Positions 9,780 to 18,723 of a stretch of DNA of 64,000 bases are shown here, piece after piece. The notes beneath the pieces are model-generated. The model was not told the origin of the DNA and did no database searches. It saw only the letters and a program-made list of their open reading frames with translations. Position 1 is the first letter of the stretch. Each line of letters opens with the position of its first letter. This DNA comes from Succinimonas amylolytica DSM 2873 (GTDB lineage Bacteria; Pseudomonadota; Gammaproteobacteria; Enterobacterales; Succinivibrionaceae), in contig NZ_KB899637.1 in assembly GCF_000378405.1 (NCBI RefSeq), forward strand, positions 31,851 to 95,850, written 5' to 3'. The translations under genes were made by a program, and so were the position numbers.

Positions 9780-10067
9780 TTAGCGCCATCTCGGTCCCGG
9801 TCCGCCATGGTGATGATACCCGTGATGGTGGTGATGGTGGTGATGGTAGTGCGGCGGCGGAGGCGCATGATGCCATCCCCGGTGGTGGTGATAATAATAG
9901 GGGGCCGGAGGGGGCGGCGGGCGATGCCAGTATACTACCGGAACCGGCGGAACCGGAGTCGGTGCCACGGCGCAGAAGGGGCCGGCACAAACATACGCAC
10001 TGGCAAAGGCCGATGGAGCTGCCATAAGCCCGAAAAGAAGGGCCGTGATGTATAAAAACTTACGCAT
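9780..10067 (-). CDS. small exported histidine/proline-rich protein, likely metal binding
   Basis: About 95 residues. A Sec signal peptide (MRKFLYITALLFGLMAAPSAFAS) is followed by a short Cys pair (VCAGPFCAV) and a proline-rich and then histidine-rich tail, including a run of eight His and many HHH/HYH clusters. Such tails usually bind nickel, zinc or copper in the periplasm, but that function is inferred from composition only. The start is chosen because GGAGGA lies nine bases upstream on the minus strand. It has its own terminator, so it is probably a single-gene unit. Confidence 0.7.
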   Translation of the reverse strand: MRKFLYITALLFGLMAAPSAFASAYVCAGPFCAVAPTPVPPVPVVYWHRPPPPPAPYYYHHHRGWHHAPPPPHYHHHHHHHHGYHHHGGPGPRWR

Positions 10068-10469
10068 TTTCTTCATTCCTCCAATTATGAGTGGGGGTGA
10101 TGTCCGGCTTGAATCAAAATGCCGAATTCTTCGAGATTTACAATAACTCAAAATCTCTGACTTCATTAATTATGACATGAATTCCGGTAATAAGTTTCCT
10201 AAGACACAATTCGTAACATTTTGATGGAATCTGATATTTTTCGGGGGGCTGTGCCGCTGTTTCGGGGTACGGGAGACAGAATTATCGAAGTCCCTGAGAG
10301 CCTGCAAATCCTTTTTCTGACTGGGAGTTTGTGACACTGTTATGAATATGCGGCTTCCGGATGCGGGGTTTTTGATATGGGAGAGCAAAAGACGGCTAAA
10401 ATGGCAAGAAGTGATCTGTTTGTATCTGATACCGATCAGCGGTTTTCGGTCGTGTCAGGGGAGGTTTTT
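10068..10469. other. intergenic region between divergent genes
   Basis: About 400 bases lie between the divergently transcribed His-rich protein gene and the exported-protein gene to the right, so it must hold both promoters. It is locally AT-rich near 10150-10240. No further gene is supported. Confidence 0.45.
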
Positions 10470-11699
10470 GTGAGATACGGTTCTGGCGTCTTGTTTTCGG
10501 GAATGCTTTTTCTGCTGTCATCCTTCGGCATAGCAGCTTCTGAGAGCGGATGGAGCTTTAACCGGGCCGGGGACACCGTTTATATGCAGCATGGCCAGTA
10601 CGGTTCATTGATGCTGGAATACCGCTATTCACTGGATGCCTATCGGTTTATCCACGCCCTTGAGGAGCATGAGAATTGCCGGGTGGTGGAAAAGGAATAC
10701 TATGTCAAGGCTGAAAACTGCCGGGGCTTCAGGGTGATCGAGGCGGTGCAGAGTGCCCGTATTCTGGGTGAGGACAATCCTTCCGGCATTTACTACCTGA
10801 ATCCGAAAGACAAAGCCGGTCTGGAACAGCTCTATTTTGTGGTTGCCAGTCTTTCCGGGAACCGGGATGGCCGCTTTTCGGAATTTCTGGATTTCCTTTC
10901 CGGATGGAAGCTTGAGCTTTCCCCCCGGGAAGCGGTAATCAGAGAAGAACAGACCAGAGTGGAACAGCTCAGGGATGAATATGATCAGATTGACTACTGG
11001 GAATACCACGTTAAAAAACCGGGGGTTTACACCTATACGTTCAGTCATGGCAAAACCGGATTAAGAATTATTTTTGAAAACTCCGGCTATCTAATTGACG
11101 GGGATACTATTCAAAATGTATCGCAAAGGCTGTCCCGAAAATACGGCTGCAATGCTCCGGCTCAGGTTCCGGAAGCCTTTTTCAAAAATGAGCAGGAAAC
11201 CGGAGACCGGAAGAAGCAGGAGATGAAGTTTCCCTACACCGAACTCCTGTCCATGGAGTGTCTCAACAATATCCGGGTGTTTGTGGCAGACAACGGCGGC
11301 GGAATCTTCTATGACTATGTGGTAAAGCTTCCGACTCCGCCGGCGGATCTTAAAACTCAGGAACCCGTTTCGGAGGGCAAATCTTCCGGAACTTCTCAGA
11401 CTGCGGCAAAGACTCCGGATAAAGCTTCGGAAACTGGCTCCGGGCAGAATCCTTTACCCGCCTCAGCGGGTAAAGGAAGCACTCCAGAAGCCGGGGGGGC
11501 TGACAGTACGGGCGATTCCCCTGCTGAGAAGGCTAGGTCAGCTGAAGGCAGCGGGGCCGAAGAGGTTTCTCAGAAGGCCGGCAGCGAAGGCCTGAATGCG
11601 TCTCCAGAGAATGAGTCCGGTGATAGCAGACAGGAGGAATACGACCTTCTGATACAGGAATTTATCAGAAAGACAGAAATTTTTAATCCGGCACTGTAA
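10470..11699 (+). CDS. exported protein of unknown function, paralogue of the next gene
   Basis: About 409 residues. GTG 10470 is chosen because AGGGGAGG ends six bases upstream and a signal peptide (RYGSGVLFSGMLFLLSSFGIAAS) follows. The mature part shares blocks with the next gene: a segment around YTYTFSHGKTGLRIIFENSG, the DGDT motif, YDYVVK and the C-terminal KTEIFNPAL. A low-complexity Ser/Gly/Ala/Glu linker of about 100 residues separates the main domain from the C-terminal block. I do not recognise the family. It is probably periplasmic and co-transcribed with its paralogue. Confidence 0.7.
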   Translation: MRYGSGVLFSGMLFLLSSFGIAASESGWSFNRAGDTVYMQHGQYGSLMLEYRYSLDAYRFIHALEEHENCRVVEKEYYVKAENCRGFRVIEAVQSARILGEDNPSGIYYLNPKDKAGLEQLYFVVASLSGNRDGRFSEFLDFLSGWKLELSPREAVIREEQTRVEQLRDEYDQIDYWEYHVKKPGVYTYTFSHGKTGLRIIFENSGYLIDGDTIQNVSQRLSRKYGCNAPAQVPEAFFKNEQETGDRKKQEMKFPYTELLSMECLNNIRVFVADNGGGIFYDYVVKLPTPPADLKTQEPVSEGKSSGTSQTAAKTPDKASETGSGQNPLPASAGKGSTPEAGGADSTGDSPAEKARSAEGSGAEEVSQKAGSEGLNASPENESGDSRQEEYDLLIQEFIRKTEIFNPAL

Positions 11700-11767
11700 C
11701 CGGTACGGACTTCCGGCAGAACACACACCTGCCGGTATTTTTCTGAAAATCAGCGGAGGCGCTTTAG

Positions 11768-12595
11768 ATGAAGTTTTTGAAGTATGCTCTGGCACTGATG
11801 CCCCTGCTATTTCCGTGGGAGGCTTTTTCCAGGAATCCGGGGCTGGACAATGACGGCTGGACGATGGCCTTTGACGGAGCGGAGGCCTTTATATCGCATG
11901 AGACTCTGGGGGAAATCAGAATGGAGTCCGTGTTTGCTCTCAGTGCCGATCGGGTTCCGGAATATATGAAGCAGATAAGTCTTCTAAAAGGCTGTTCCAG
12001 CGGTATTTCCGAAGCCGGTTCCGAAGTTACCGGCTGTGATGAATGGGAGCTTGTGGAAATTCTTAAGGACAGTCATTATATTGGCAAGGGAAAATGGTAT
12101 CGGGCCTTTTTCTATCGTCCATCCCGTGCCGGATCGCTTGCGAAGATGCGTTTTGTCGGAAAAAGCATTGCCGGGAATGATCCCGTGGATCCCACGGTGC
12201 TGGGACTGCATTTCCCGGAATGGACTCTGCTCCGTCAGGATGTGGATGATATGTCCTACACCTATCTCCATGAAGATACGGGAGCTCGGGTGATCTTTGA
12301 GAAGGGCGGTTTCTATTTTGACGGAGATACTGCAGAAATTGTTGTGGAGCGTCTGAAGAACCGCTATCAGTGCGGTAATCCCGTAAAGACTGAAATCCGC
12401 ACCTCCGGCAAAAAGCCGGAGCATCCCTATTCCGGCGGGGTAAAGATGTTCTGTCCGGATCATACCGCGATATACGTGTTTAAAAACGGTGGCACGGTTA
12501 TCTATGATTTTGTGATAAAGGCGTTAACCCCGGAGGCTGAAAAGGCCGGACTGAATTTCATCCTGAAAACAGAAGAGCTTAATCCGCTGATGTAG
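11768..12595 (+). CDS. exported protein of unknown function, paralogue of the preceding gene
   Basis: 275 residues with an N-terminal signal peptide (MKFLKYALALMPLLFPWEAFS). It shares the segment YTYLHEDTGARVIFEKGGF, the DGDT motif, a CG pair, YDFVIK and the C-terminal KTEELNPLM with the upstream gene, but lacks that protein's low-complexity linker. A ribosome-binding site (GGAGG) precedes the ATG. The pair looks like a tandem duplication followed by divergence. Function unknown. Confidence 0.7.
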   Translation: MKFLKYALALMPLLFPWEAFSRNPGLDNDGWTMAFDGAEAFISHETLGEIRMESVFALSADRVPEYMKQISLLKGCSSGISEAGSEVTGCDEWELVEILKDSHYIGKGKWYRAFFYRPSRAGSLAKMRFVGKSIAGNDPVDPTVLGLHFPEWTLLRQDVDDMSYTYLHEDTGARVIFEKGGFYFDGDTAEIVVERLKNRYQCGNPVKTEIRTSGKKPEHPYSGGVKMFCPDHTAIYVFKNGGTVIYDFVIKALTPEAEKAGLNFILKTEELNPLM

Positions 12596-12752
12596 CATCG
12601 CTATCCCGGATATTTCTTTCCGGGGGCTCCCTTGCCCGCTTCTGCTGCGGTGTTCTTTTAGTAAAGCGAGGATCCGGGCACAGAAGGAATTTCCGCGAAT
12701 ATTCTCTTTAGGGGGCGCGTGGTAGCGCCTGCTTTGCTTAATTTATGGCATT

Positions 12753-12779
12753 AAAAAAGCCGCCCTTATGAAGAGCGGC
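12753..12779 (-). terminator. terminator of focA (minus strand)
   Basis: On the minus strand, GCCGCTCTT / AAGGGCGGC with a short loop is followed by six T residues, about 70 bases beyond the focA stop. Confidence 0.85.
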
Positions 12780-12848
12780 CCGGAGTACCTTCTTGAAAGA
12801 AGCTTTGCCAGGATCTGCCCGGAAAGATTTCCGGACTGGCGTTTTCTG

Positions 12849-13715
12849 TCAGTGCTTCTGCCCTGCCTTCACATTGAGATACCAGTTCCAGAGGCCGATA
12901 AAGATGCCGCCTCCGATAATGTTTCCGATGGTTACCGGGATGAGGTTCTTAACAACAAAGTTCATTACGGTAAGAGATTCATAGTGCGTAATGTCCAGTC
13001 CGGTACTGCTCCAGAATTCCGGTTTGGCAAAGTTGACAATGCTGATTCCTGCCGGAATCATGAACATGTTGGCAATGCTGTGCTCGAATCCGGAGGCCAC
13101 AAACATGCCCACGGGAAATATCATGGCCAGCATCTTGTCGGTCAGAGTTTTTCCGGCAAAGCCTACCCAGACGGCCAGGCAGACCATGATATTGCAGAAA
13201 ATGCCCATGGTCATGGCTTCCAGAAAGCCCCGAATCCAGCTTTCCCCCTCCCGGAAATGCGATATCTTGTGGAGCGAGGTATCCAGCACCACCTGTCCCC
13301 AGTGTCCGTGAAAGGCGTCATACTGCCGGGCCAGCATTACCAGGGAGACAATGATAAGGCCGCCGATAAGGTTTCCAGAATAGACAATCCCCCAGTTCTT
13401 AAGGAGCTGCCGCCAGGTGGTCAGGCCCGAAGCCCGGGCCACCAGAGTCAGAGTTGAGGAGGTAAAGAGCTCTCCGCTGAGGATAACGCAGAGCATAAGC
13501 CCCAGTGAAAAGCAGAGACCGCCCACCAGCTTGCCGTGGCCGTCCGCCAGCGCCGTGGTGTAAAACATAAACGCCAGAGCGATGAAGGCTCCGGCGTTTA
13601 CTGCCATCAGTAGGGCCTGCCAGGAGGGGCGGTTGGCCTTATGCTCGGTGATATGCTCGGCGGCTTTTGCTGTTTCCTCGGAGGAAAGACAGCAGGAATT
13701 TTTTTCTTGTGTCAT
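12849..13715 (-). CDS. focA: formate channel FocA (FNT family)
   Basis: Pentameric inner-membrane formate channel. The segment ASGFEHSIANMFMIPAGI, including the conserved pore histidine, is almost identical to E. coli FocA. KLVGGLCFSLGLMLCV, NLIPVTIGNIIGGG and MVCLAVWVGFAGK also match. Six hydrophobic spans are apparent. The start is placed at MTQEKNSCC (about 288 residues); a farther upstream ATG would add 26 residues with no FNT similarity and overlaps a palindrome. pflB, its usual neighbour, is not adjacent, so here focA is a solo gene. Confidence 0.93.
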   Translation of the reverse strand: MTQEKNSCCLSSEETAKAAEHITEHKANRPSWQALLMAVNAGAFIALAFMFYTTALADGHGKLVGGLCFSLGLMLCVILSGELFTSSTLTLVARASGLTTWRQLLKNWGIVYSGNLIGGLIIVSLVMLARQYDAFHGHWGQVVLDTSLHKISHFREGESWIRGFLEAMTMGIFCNIMVCLAVWVGFAGKTLTDKMLAMIFPVGMFVASGFEHSIANMFMIPAGISIVNFAKPEFWSSTGLDITHYESLTVMNFVVKNLIPVTIGNIIGGGIFIGLWNWYLNVKAGQKH

Positions 13716-13791
13716 ATCTGAAAAAAAGCCTTGGTATATGGTAAAAGCAGTACCGGTAATTGTGAGGTGCGGCATCTCCGATGCCGGTGTC

Positions 13792-13810
13792 ATTTTATCA
13801 GAGATAAAAT
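13792..13810. promoter_or_regulatory. perfect inverted repeat between focA and adk
   Basis: ATTTTATC-AGA-GATAAAAT is a perfect 8-base inverted repeat with a three-base spacer in the divergent focA/adk promoter region. It resembles a repressor or activator site. I do not recognise the regulator. Confidence 0.4.
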
Positions 13811-13960
13811 AATTGTTTAAACCGAAATATGCGCCTTTTTGAAAAAAATAGCGGATTTTTCCGGGTAATTATTCCGGGCCTTTCCGATAAATCCGGGCGT
13901 TTTTGTAGTATCATAGTACGGTTTTTCAGGAAGACATCGGTTTTTACGGTGTTCTTTTAG

Positions 13961-14635
<675 letters not shown>

Positions 14636-14667
14636 CGGTTTCGAACTCCGGCAGCATAATTAATCGG

Positions 14668-14699
14668 AAACACAGCTTCAGACCGGGGCTGTGTTTTTT
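14668..14699 (+). terminator. terminator of adk
   Basis: Stem AACACAGC / GCTGTGTT followed by T residues, about 35 bases after the adk stop. Confidence 0.8.
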
Positions 14700-14782
14700 G
14701 TATTACCGGGGAAGACGGAGAGCTGCTTTTATGTGCGGGAAAACGGGAAAGCGGAGCCGGAAAAACAGACGGGAGGGGGAAA

Positions 14783-15409
14783 GTGGAGCTTTTTATTGAG
14801 ATGGCTGGTCCTGTGGGACTGATCCTGCTGGTCTTCGGGGGGCTGTTTCTTCTGGCGGCGCTGTGGTGTCTGGTCTATACCGTGGTGTCATGGCGCGGCT
14901 TCCGGGATTTCCAGAAGGGTGCCGGCCGGGAAAAAACTCCCGGATCTCCGGAGCTCATGTCTGACATTATGAATTACCGGGGGCGGAATCCCGGGATTAT
15001 TTTTATCAGGGATACTTTTTTGGAAAAGCCCCGGAAACTGGAGGACTTTAAAACCCTGGCGTTTTTTTTTCTGAACCGCAGTCTGAGAAGGGTAACACAC
15101 AGACTGCGCTTTATAAAGCTGGTAGCGGTGATTTCTCCGCTTCTGGGACTCATGGGCACAGTACTGGGGATGCTGACGGTGTTCCGGGATCTTTCCGGGG
15201 CGGCCCGGCCGGATCCTGCGGTGCTGGCTGCCGGTATCTGGCAGGCCCTGATTACCACGGTGATGGGCCTTTTCATTGCGATTCCTGCCAGTCTGGCATA
15301 CTGGTATCTTTCCGGCCGGCTGGGGGATTTTCGGGCCGAGGCTTTGGGCTTCTCCTTCAGAATCCGTGCGGCTTTGGGGGCTTCTGAGCCGGGAGAACCC
15401 GGGGCATGA
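14783..15409 (+). CDS. exbB: ExbB/TolQ family proton channel protein
   Basis: 208 residues with an N-terminal membrane span, a cytoplasmic loop and two further spans around PLLGLMGTVLGMLTVF and ALITTVMGLFIAIPASL, the MotA/TolQ/ExbB signature. With ExbD it forms the proton-driven motor that energises TonB. GTG 14783 follows the strong ribosome-binding site GGGAGGGGG. It overlaps exbD by four bases (ATGA). ExbB is favoured over TolQ because a TonB-like gene follows; the protein is somewhat short. Confidence 0.88.
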   Translation: MELFIEMAGPVGLILLVFGGLFLLAALWCLVYTVVSWRGFRDFQKGAGREKTPGSPELMSDIMNYRGRNPGIIFIRDTFLEKPRKLEDFKTLAFFFLNRSLRRVTHRLRFIKLVAVISPLLGLMGTVLGMLTVFRDLSGAARPDPAVLAAGIWQALITTVMGLFIAIPASLAYWYLSGRLGDFRAEALGFSFRIRAALGASEPGEPGA

Positions 15410-15837
15410 CTGAACCATGGGATTTTGAGGAGGAAGACAGCGATCTTCATATTGACATGACCCCGCTTATCGATGTGGTATTCATGCTGATTATTTTTCT
15501 GGTGCTGACCGCGAGCTTCATGAAACCGGCACTCGAGGTGAATCTGCCGGAGGTTTCCGGGGATTACGGGCCGGGAAATACTTCGGCTATCCTGGTAGCG
15601 GTCACCGCCGGGGGAGAGCTTTTGGCTGACGGTGCCGCCTGCACTCCTGCTGAGCTCACGAATCTCCTGAGACAGTATCCGGATCGGGGACTGGATATTC
15701 ATGCTGACCGTGATGCTCCGTTTCGTCATGTGGCGGAGGTTATGCGGATTGCCGGAAGGGAACGGGGAGGGCGGTTCACCATAGCTGTGGCAGGAAATCC
15801 TCCGGAAGCCGGGAGCGGTTCCGGGAGTTCAAAGTGA
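15406..15837 (+). CDS. exbD: ExbD/TolR family biopolymer transport protein
   Basis: 143 residues: a short cytoplasmic N-terminus, one membrane span with the key aspartate in IDMTPLIDVVFMLIIFLVL, and a periplasmic domain. It works with ExbB to convert proton flow into TonB motion. It overlaps exbB (ATGA) and tonB (GTGA) by four bases each, so translation of all three is probably coupled. Its C-terminus (GSGSGSSK) is low-complexity. Confidence 0.9.
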   Translation: MTEPWDFEEEDSDLHIDMTPLIDVVFMLIIFLVLTASFMKPALEVNLPEVSGDYGPGNTSAILVAVTAGGELLADGAACTPAELTNLLRQYPDRGLDIHADRDAPFRHVAEVMRIAGRERGGRFTIAVAGNPPEAGSGSGSSK

Positions 15838-16733
15838 AGCTTTTTTCCGGAGATTTTCCGGAGCGGACAGCCTCTCTGGCGGCGGTGGCGCTGTTTCCGG
15901 TGCTAACAGTGCCGGCGGTGTATATTGCTGAGCTTCTTTGGGCTGTACCTGTCCCGGCAGTGCTTCAGGAGAAGACTGCACAGCCGGAGATAACCGGGAG
16001 CTTTTATGCGGAGGCTGTAGTACGGGAGTCTGCAGACACTGAGCTAGCGGGAGATTCCGGAGCCCCTGTCCTGGAATTGGAGTCTGTGGCAGAAAAGACG
16101 GTACCGGAAGCGGAAAGACCTGAGGAAAAGAAGCAGGAAAAGAAGAGGGAAGAAACGAGGGAAGAAACGCGGAAACCAGATGTTTCTATGGAAATCAGAT
16201 CCGGGCCGCTTTCGAAACCCCAGGTGAATTCTCATGCCCGCGGGAGCCGGGGCCAGAGTCGGGAAAAACCGGAAAACCGGCGTTCCGGACAGTTGGCGCA
16301 TTCGGAACGGAAGCCCCTCCGGGAAGCTAATGCAGATGTCCGGCGGAACTTGCCTGAAAAGCCGATCCCTGGTACCGCGATGACGGAGAATGCGACAAAA
16401 ATATCCTCCGGCAGCCCCCCGCAGCCTCCTTCCCGGTCCTTATCTTCCGAAGGCTCGCATCTTAAAGGAGCAGCCCTGATCCGGAAAGAGGCTGAGCGAC
16501 TCCGGAAATATCCGCCCCGGGCTCTCAGAAACGGAATTCAGGGGAGCGGTGCCCTTCTGGCGCGCGTCAATTCCCGGGGGGTGGTGTATTCCGCCATGGT
16601 AGTTCGGAATACCGGGAATCGCTTTCTGGATCAGGCTCTGGAGAATCTGGCTGAAAAAATCACCGGTTTTGATACCGGTATTCCGGGTGAGGCCTACGAG
16701 GTAGAGGTTCCGGTACGCTATCTGATAAAGTAA
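15834..16733 (+). CDS. tonB: TonB-like energy transducer
   Basis: 299 residues. An N-terminal hydrophobic anchor is followed by a long Glu/Lys/Arg/Pro-rich spacer (EEKKQEKKREETREETRK) that would cross the periplasm, then a C-terminal TonB domain (YPPRALRNGIQGSGALLARV...VEVPVRYLIK). The GTG start overlaps the exbD stop. It transmits proton-motive force to outer-membrane receptors, but no TonB-dependent receptor gene is in the window. Confidence 0.88.
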   Translation: MKLFSGDFPERTASLAAVALFPVLTVPAVYIAELLWAVPVPAVLQEKTAQPEITGSFYAEAVVRESADTELAGDSGAPVLELESVAEKTVPEAERPEEKKQEKKREETREETRKPDVSMEIRSGPLSKPQVNSHARGSRGQSREKPENRRSGQLAHSERKPLREANADVRRNLPEKPIPGTAMTENATKISSGSPPQPPSRSLSSEGSHLKGAALIRKEAERLRKYPPRALRNGIQGSGALLARVNSRGVVYSAMVVRNTGNRFLDQALENLAEKITGFDTGIPGEAYEVEVPVRYLIK

Positions 16734-16922
16734 TCTTTTTCCAGGGGACTCCAGATAAGTATCATGGAATGAACTATGATCTCAGCAGCTTTAGAGATGT
16801 ATCAGATAATTACCGATATTTCCGTCAATGCTGGTGTGAATCCGCATTAATAACCGCATGAAGACGATCCCGGCGGTTTTCAAGCTCAAAAACGAACGGG
16901 ATTCCCCTAGATCTGCAGTCTA

Positions 16923-17729
16923 TCAGCTGTGGATGCTGCGATATTCATGATTGTAGCTTTGCTGGATTCTTCTGGCGAGATCGCTTACGGGAGTGACCAG
17001 TACCTTTGCCACCGAGCCTATCTCCTCGGATTTGCCGCGATCCAGAATCAGCACCTTGTCTGCCAGATGCTTGATGGCGCAGAGATCGTTGAGACAGATT
17101 ATCAGGGTCATCCGGTAGCGTTTCTGGAGATCCAGAAACATGTTGTAGAAATCCATGCGCAGCATGGCATCCAGCTTTTCCACCGAGGAATCCACCAGGA
17201 GAGCCTGCGGACGCAATACCAGAGCTCTGGCCAGAGAAAGCCGGAGTTTCTGAATGTCGGTCAGCATATGGAGATAGCAGCTCAGGTGCTCTTCCCGGAG
17301 TCCCACGTATTCCGTGGTTACGCTGATCCGCTTCCTGATTTCCCGGGGCGAAAGACTGGTATTTTTGGAAAGAGGGGTTTCCAGGATTTTATATACCCTG
17401 ATGTGAGGATTGAGAGCAGTGTCCGGGTCGGGATACATCATTCTGATGATGGATACCCGATCCCGGCGGTCATAATCCCGGATATTCTTTTCGTAAAGCA
17501 GTATTTCCCCTTCATAGGAGGCGGCAGAGCTGTCGTTCAGTATCTGAAGCAGGGTGGATTTTCCGGAACCGGCGTCGCCGCAGATGGCCAGTGTTTCCCC
17601 CTGACTCAGAGTGAAGGAGATATCAGAAAGGGCGTAGCGCTTTTTCTGCAGAAAGAAGTATTTGCCGGTGTTGAAAAACACTGACAGGTTTTTTACCTGC
17701 AGAAATGTCGGAGTTATGTTATAGGCCAT
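16923..17729 (-). CDS. sapF: SapF-like ABC transporter ATPase with altered catalytic residues
   Basis: 268-residue nucleotide-binding subunit, last gene of a sapABCDF operon. Alignment by eye to E. coli SapF is good throughout. Walker A is intact (GDAGSGKST). Expected catalytic positions are changed: the Q-loop Gln is Pro (MMYPDPDTALNP), the Walker B segment reads LLVDSSVEKLD, so the catalytic Glu is Ser, and the switch His is Asn (ICLNDLC). The signature motif (MLTDIQKLRLSLARAL) is also atypical. It may bind ATP but hydrolyse poorly. It begins ten bases after sapD. Confidence 0.88.
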   Translation of the reverse strand: MAYNITPTFLQVKNLSVFFNTGKYFFLQKKRYALSDISFTLSQGETLAICGDAGSGKSTLLQILNDSSAASYEGEILLYEKNIRDYDRRDRVSIIRMMYPDPDTALNPHIRVYKILETPLSKNTSLSPREIRKRISVTTEYVGLREEHLSCYLHMLTDIQKLRLSLARALVLRPQALLVDSSVEKLDAMLRMDFYNMFLDLQKRYRMTLIICLNDLCAIKHLADKVLILDRGKSEEIGSVAKVLVTPVSDLARRIQQSYNHEYRSIHS

Positions 17730-17739
17730 GGCGCATATC

Positions 17740-18723
17740 CTAGATATTAAGAGGGAAATGACAGCAGTAGAAGCCGTTTTTAACCCGGGTTACCGGGGGC
17801 TTGATATTGCATTCCCGGTCCGCATACGGACAGCGGTTTCCCAGGGGACAGCCTACCGGCGGATGCTGAAAGTCAGGATGATCGCCTCCGGGGGCCTTGA
17901 AAAAGGCTTTGCGGTGGAAGCCGGCTCCCATGTCCGGGATGGCGTCCAGCATGAATTGTGTAAATGGATGGTGCGGATTCTTAAGGATCTGCTCTGTAGG
18001 TCCCTGCTCCACGATTTCTCCGTAATACAGCATATTGATGCGATCCATCAGTCTGGCGATCGATCCCAGATCGTTGGACACATAGATTACTGAAACGTGA
18101 TTATTCTGATTCAGACTGTCAATGAGCCGCAGAATCTGCAGCTGGGACAGGGTGGTCATGGTGCTTATGGGATCGTCGGCAATCAGAAGTCTGGGCTTGC
18201 GGCCCAGAGCCATGGCGATGTTCACCTTCTGGCACTGGGCCTCCGAGAGCTCGTGAGGGTAGGCATTCAGGATGGCCCTGGTATCCTTGAAGCCCACCTT
18301 GTGCAGCAGAATATCGATTTCCCGCTTTTTCCAAAAGAACCGTTTCCAGATTTTACGGGGACGGACAGAGTTCGGGAGATTCTCAGTCAGCTGCTCCCGG
18401 ATGGTCATCAAAGGATCCAGACTGCGGGTGCCGTTCTGCAGCATGATGGAAACTCTTTCGGACAGAAATTTTCTTCTTTGGTACAGATCCTTTCCGGTTA
18501 TGTCGATATTGTCAAAACGGTAGCGGTCAAAGCTGATTTCCAGATTACGGCTGTGAATACCGGCAATGGCCTTGCAGATGAGACTTTTTCCTGATCCGGA
18601 AGTTCCGATAAGTCCGACGATTTCCCCTTCGTTTACTGAAAGGTCCAGATTCGTGCAGATGGGAACCAGGCCGTTGGCGGTTTTGAGAGAAATGGAGAGG
18701 TTTTTAATTTCAATCAGAGCCAT
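17740..18723 (-). CDS. sapD: SapD-like ABC transporter ATPase
   Basis: 327 residues, closely similar to E. coli SapD over its length, including the C-terminal oligopeptide-transporter extension (CPLGNRCPYADREC, then CCHFPLNI). Walker A is GTSGSGKS and the Q-loop Gln is kept (MLQNGTRSLDP). The Walker B/catalytic pair reads IADDP instead of IADEP, and the switch His is Asn (YVSNDLGS). It overlaps sapC by ten bases. In E. coli SapD also supports Trk potassium uptake through ATP binding. Both Sap ATPases here share a non-canonical catalytic Glu and His. Confidence 0.92.
   Translation of the reverse strand: MALIEIKNLSISLKTANGLVPICTNLDLSVNEGEIVGLIGTSGSGKSLICKAIAGIHSRNLEISFDRYRFDNIDITGKDLYQRRKFLSERVSIMLQNGTRSLDPLMTIREQLTENLPNSVRPRKIWKRFFWKKREIDILLHKVGFKDTRAILNAYPHELSEAQCQKVNIAMALGRKPRLLIADDPISTMTTLSQLQILRLIDSLNQNNHVSVIYVSNDLGSIARLMDRINMLYYGEIVEQGPTEQILKNPHHPFTQFMLDAIPDMGAGFHRKAFFKAPGGDHPDFQHPPVGCPLGNRCPYADRECNIKPPVTRVKNGFYCCHFPLNI

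Noticed and set aside
10170-10388. Minus-strand 72-codon frame in the promoter region
   Set aside because: No plausible ribosome-binding site or homology, and it overlaps the divergent promoter area.
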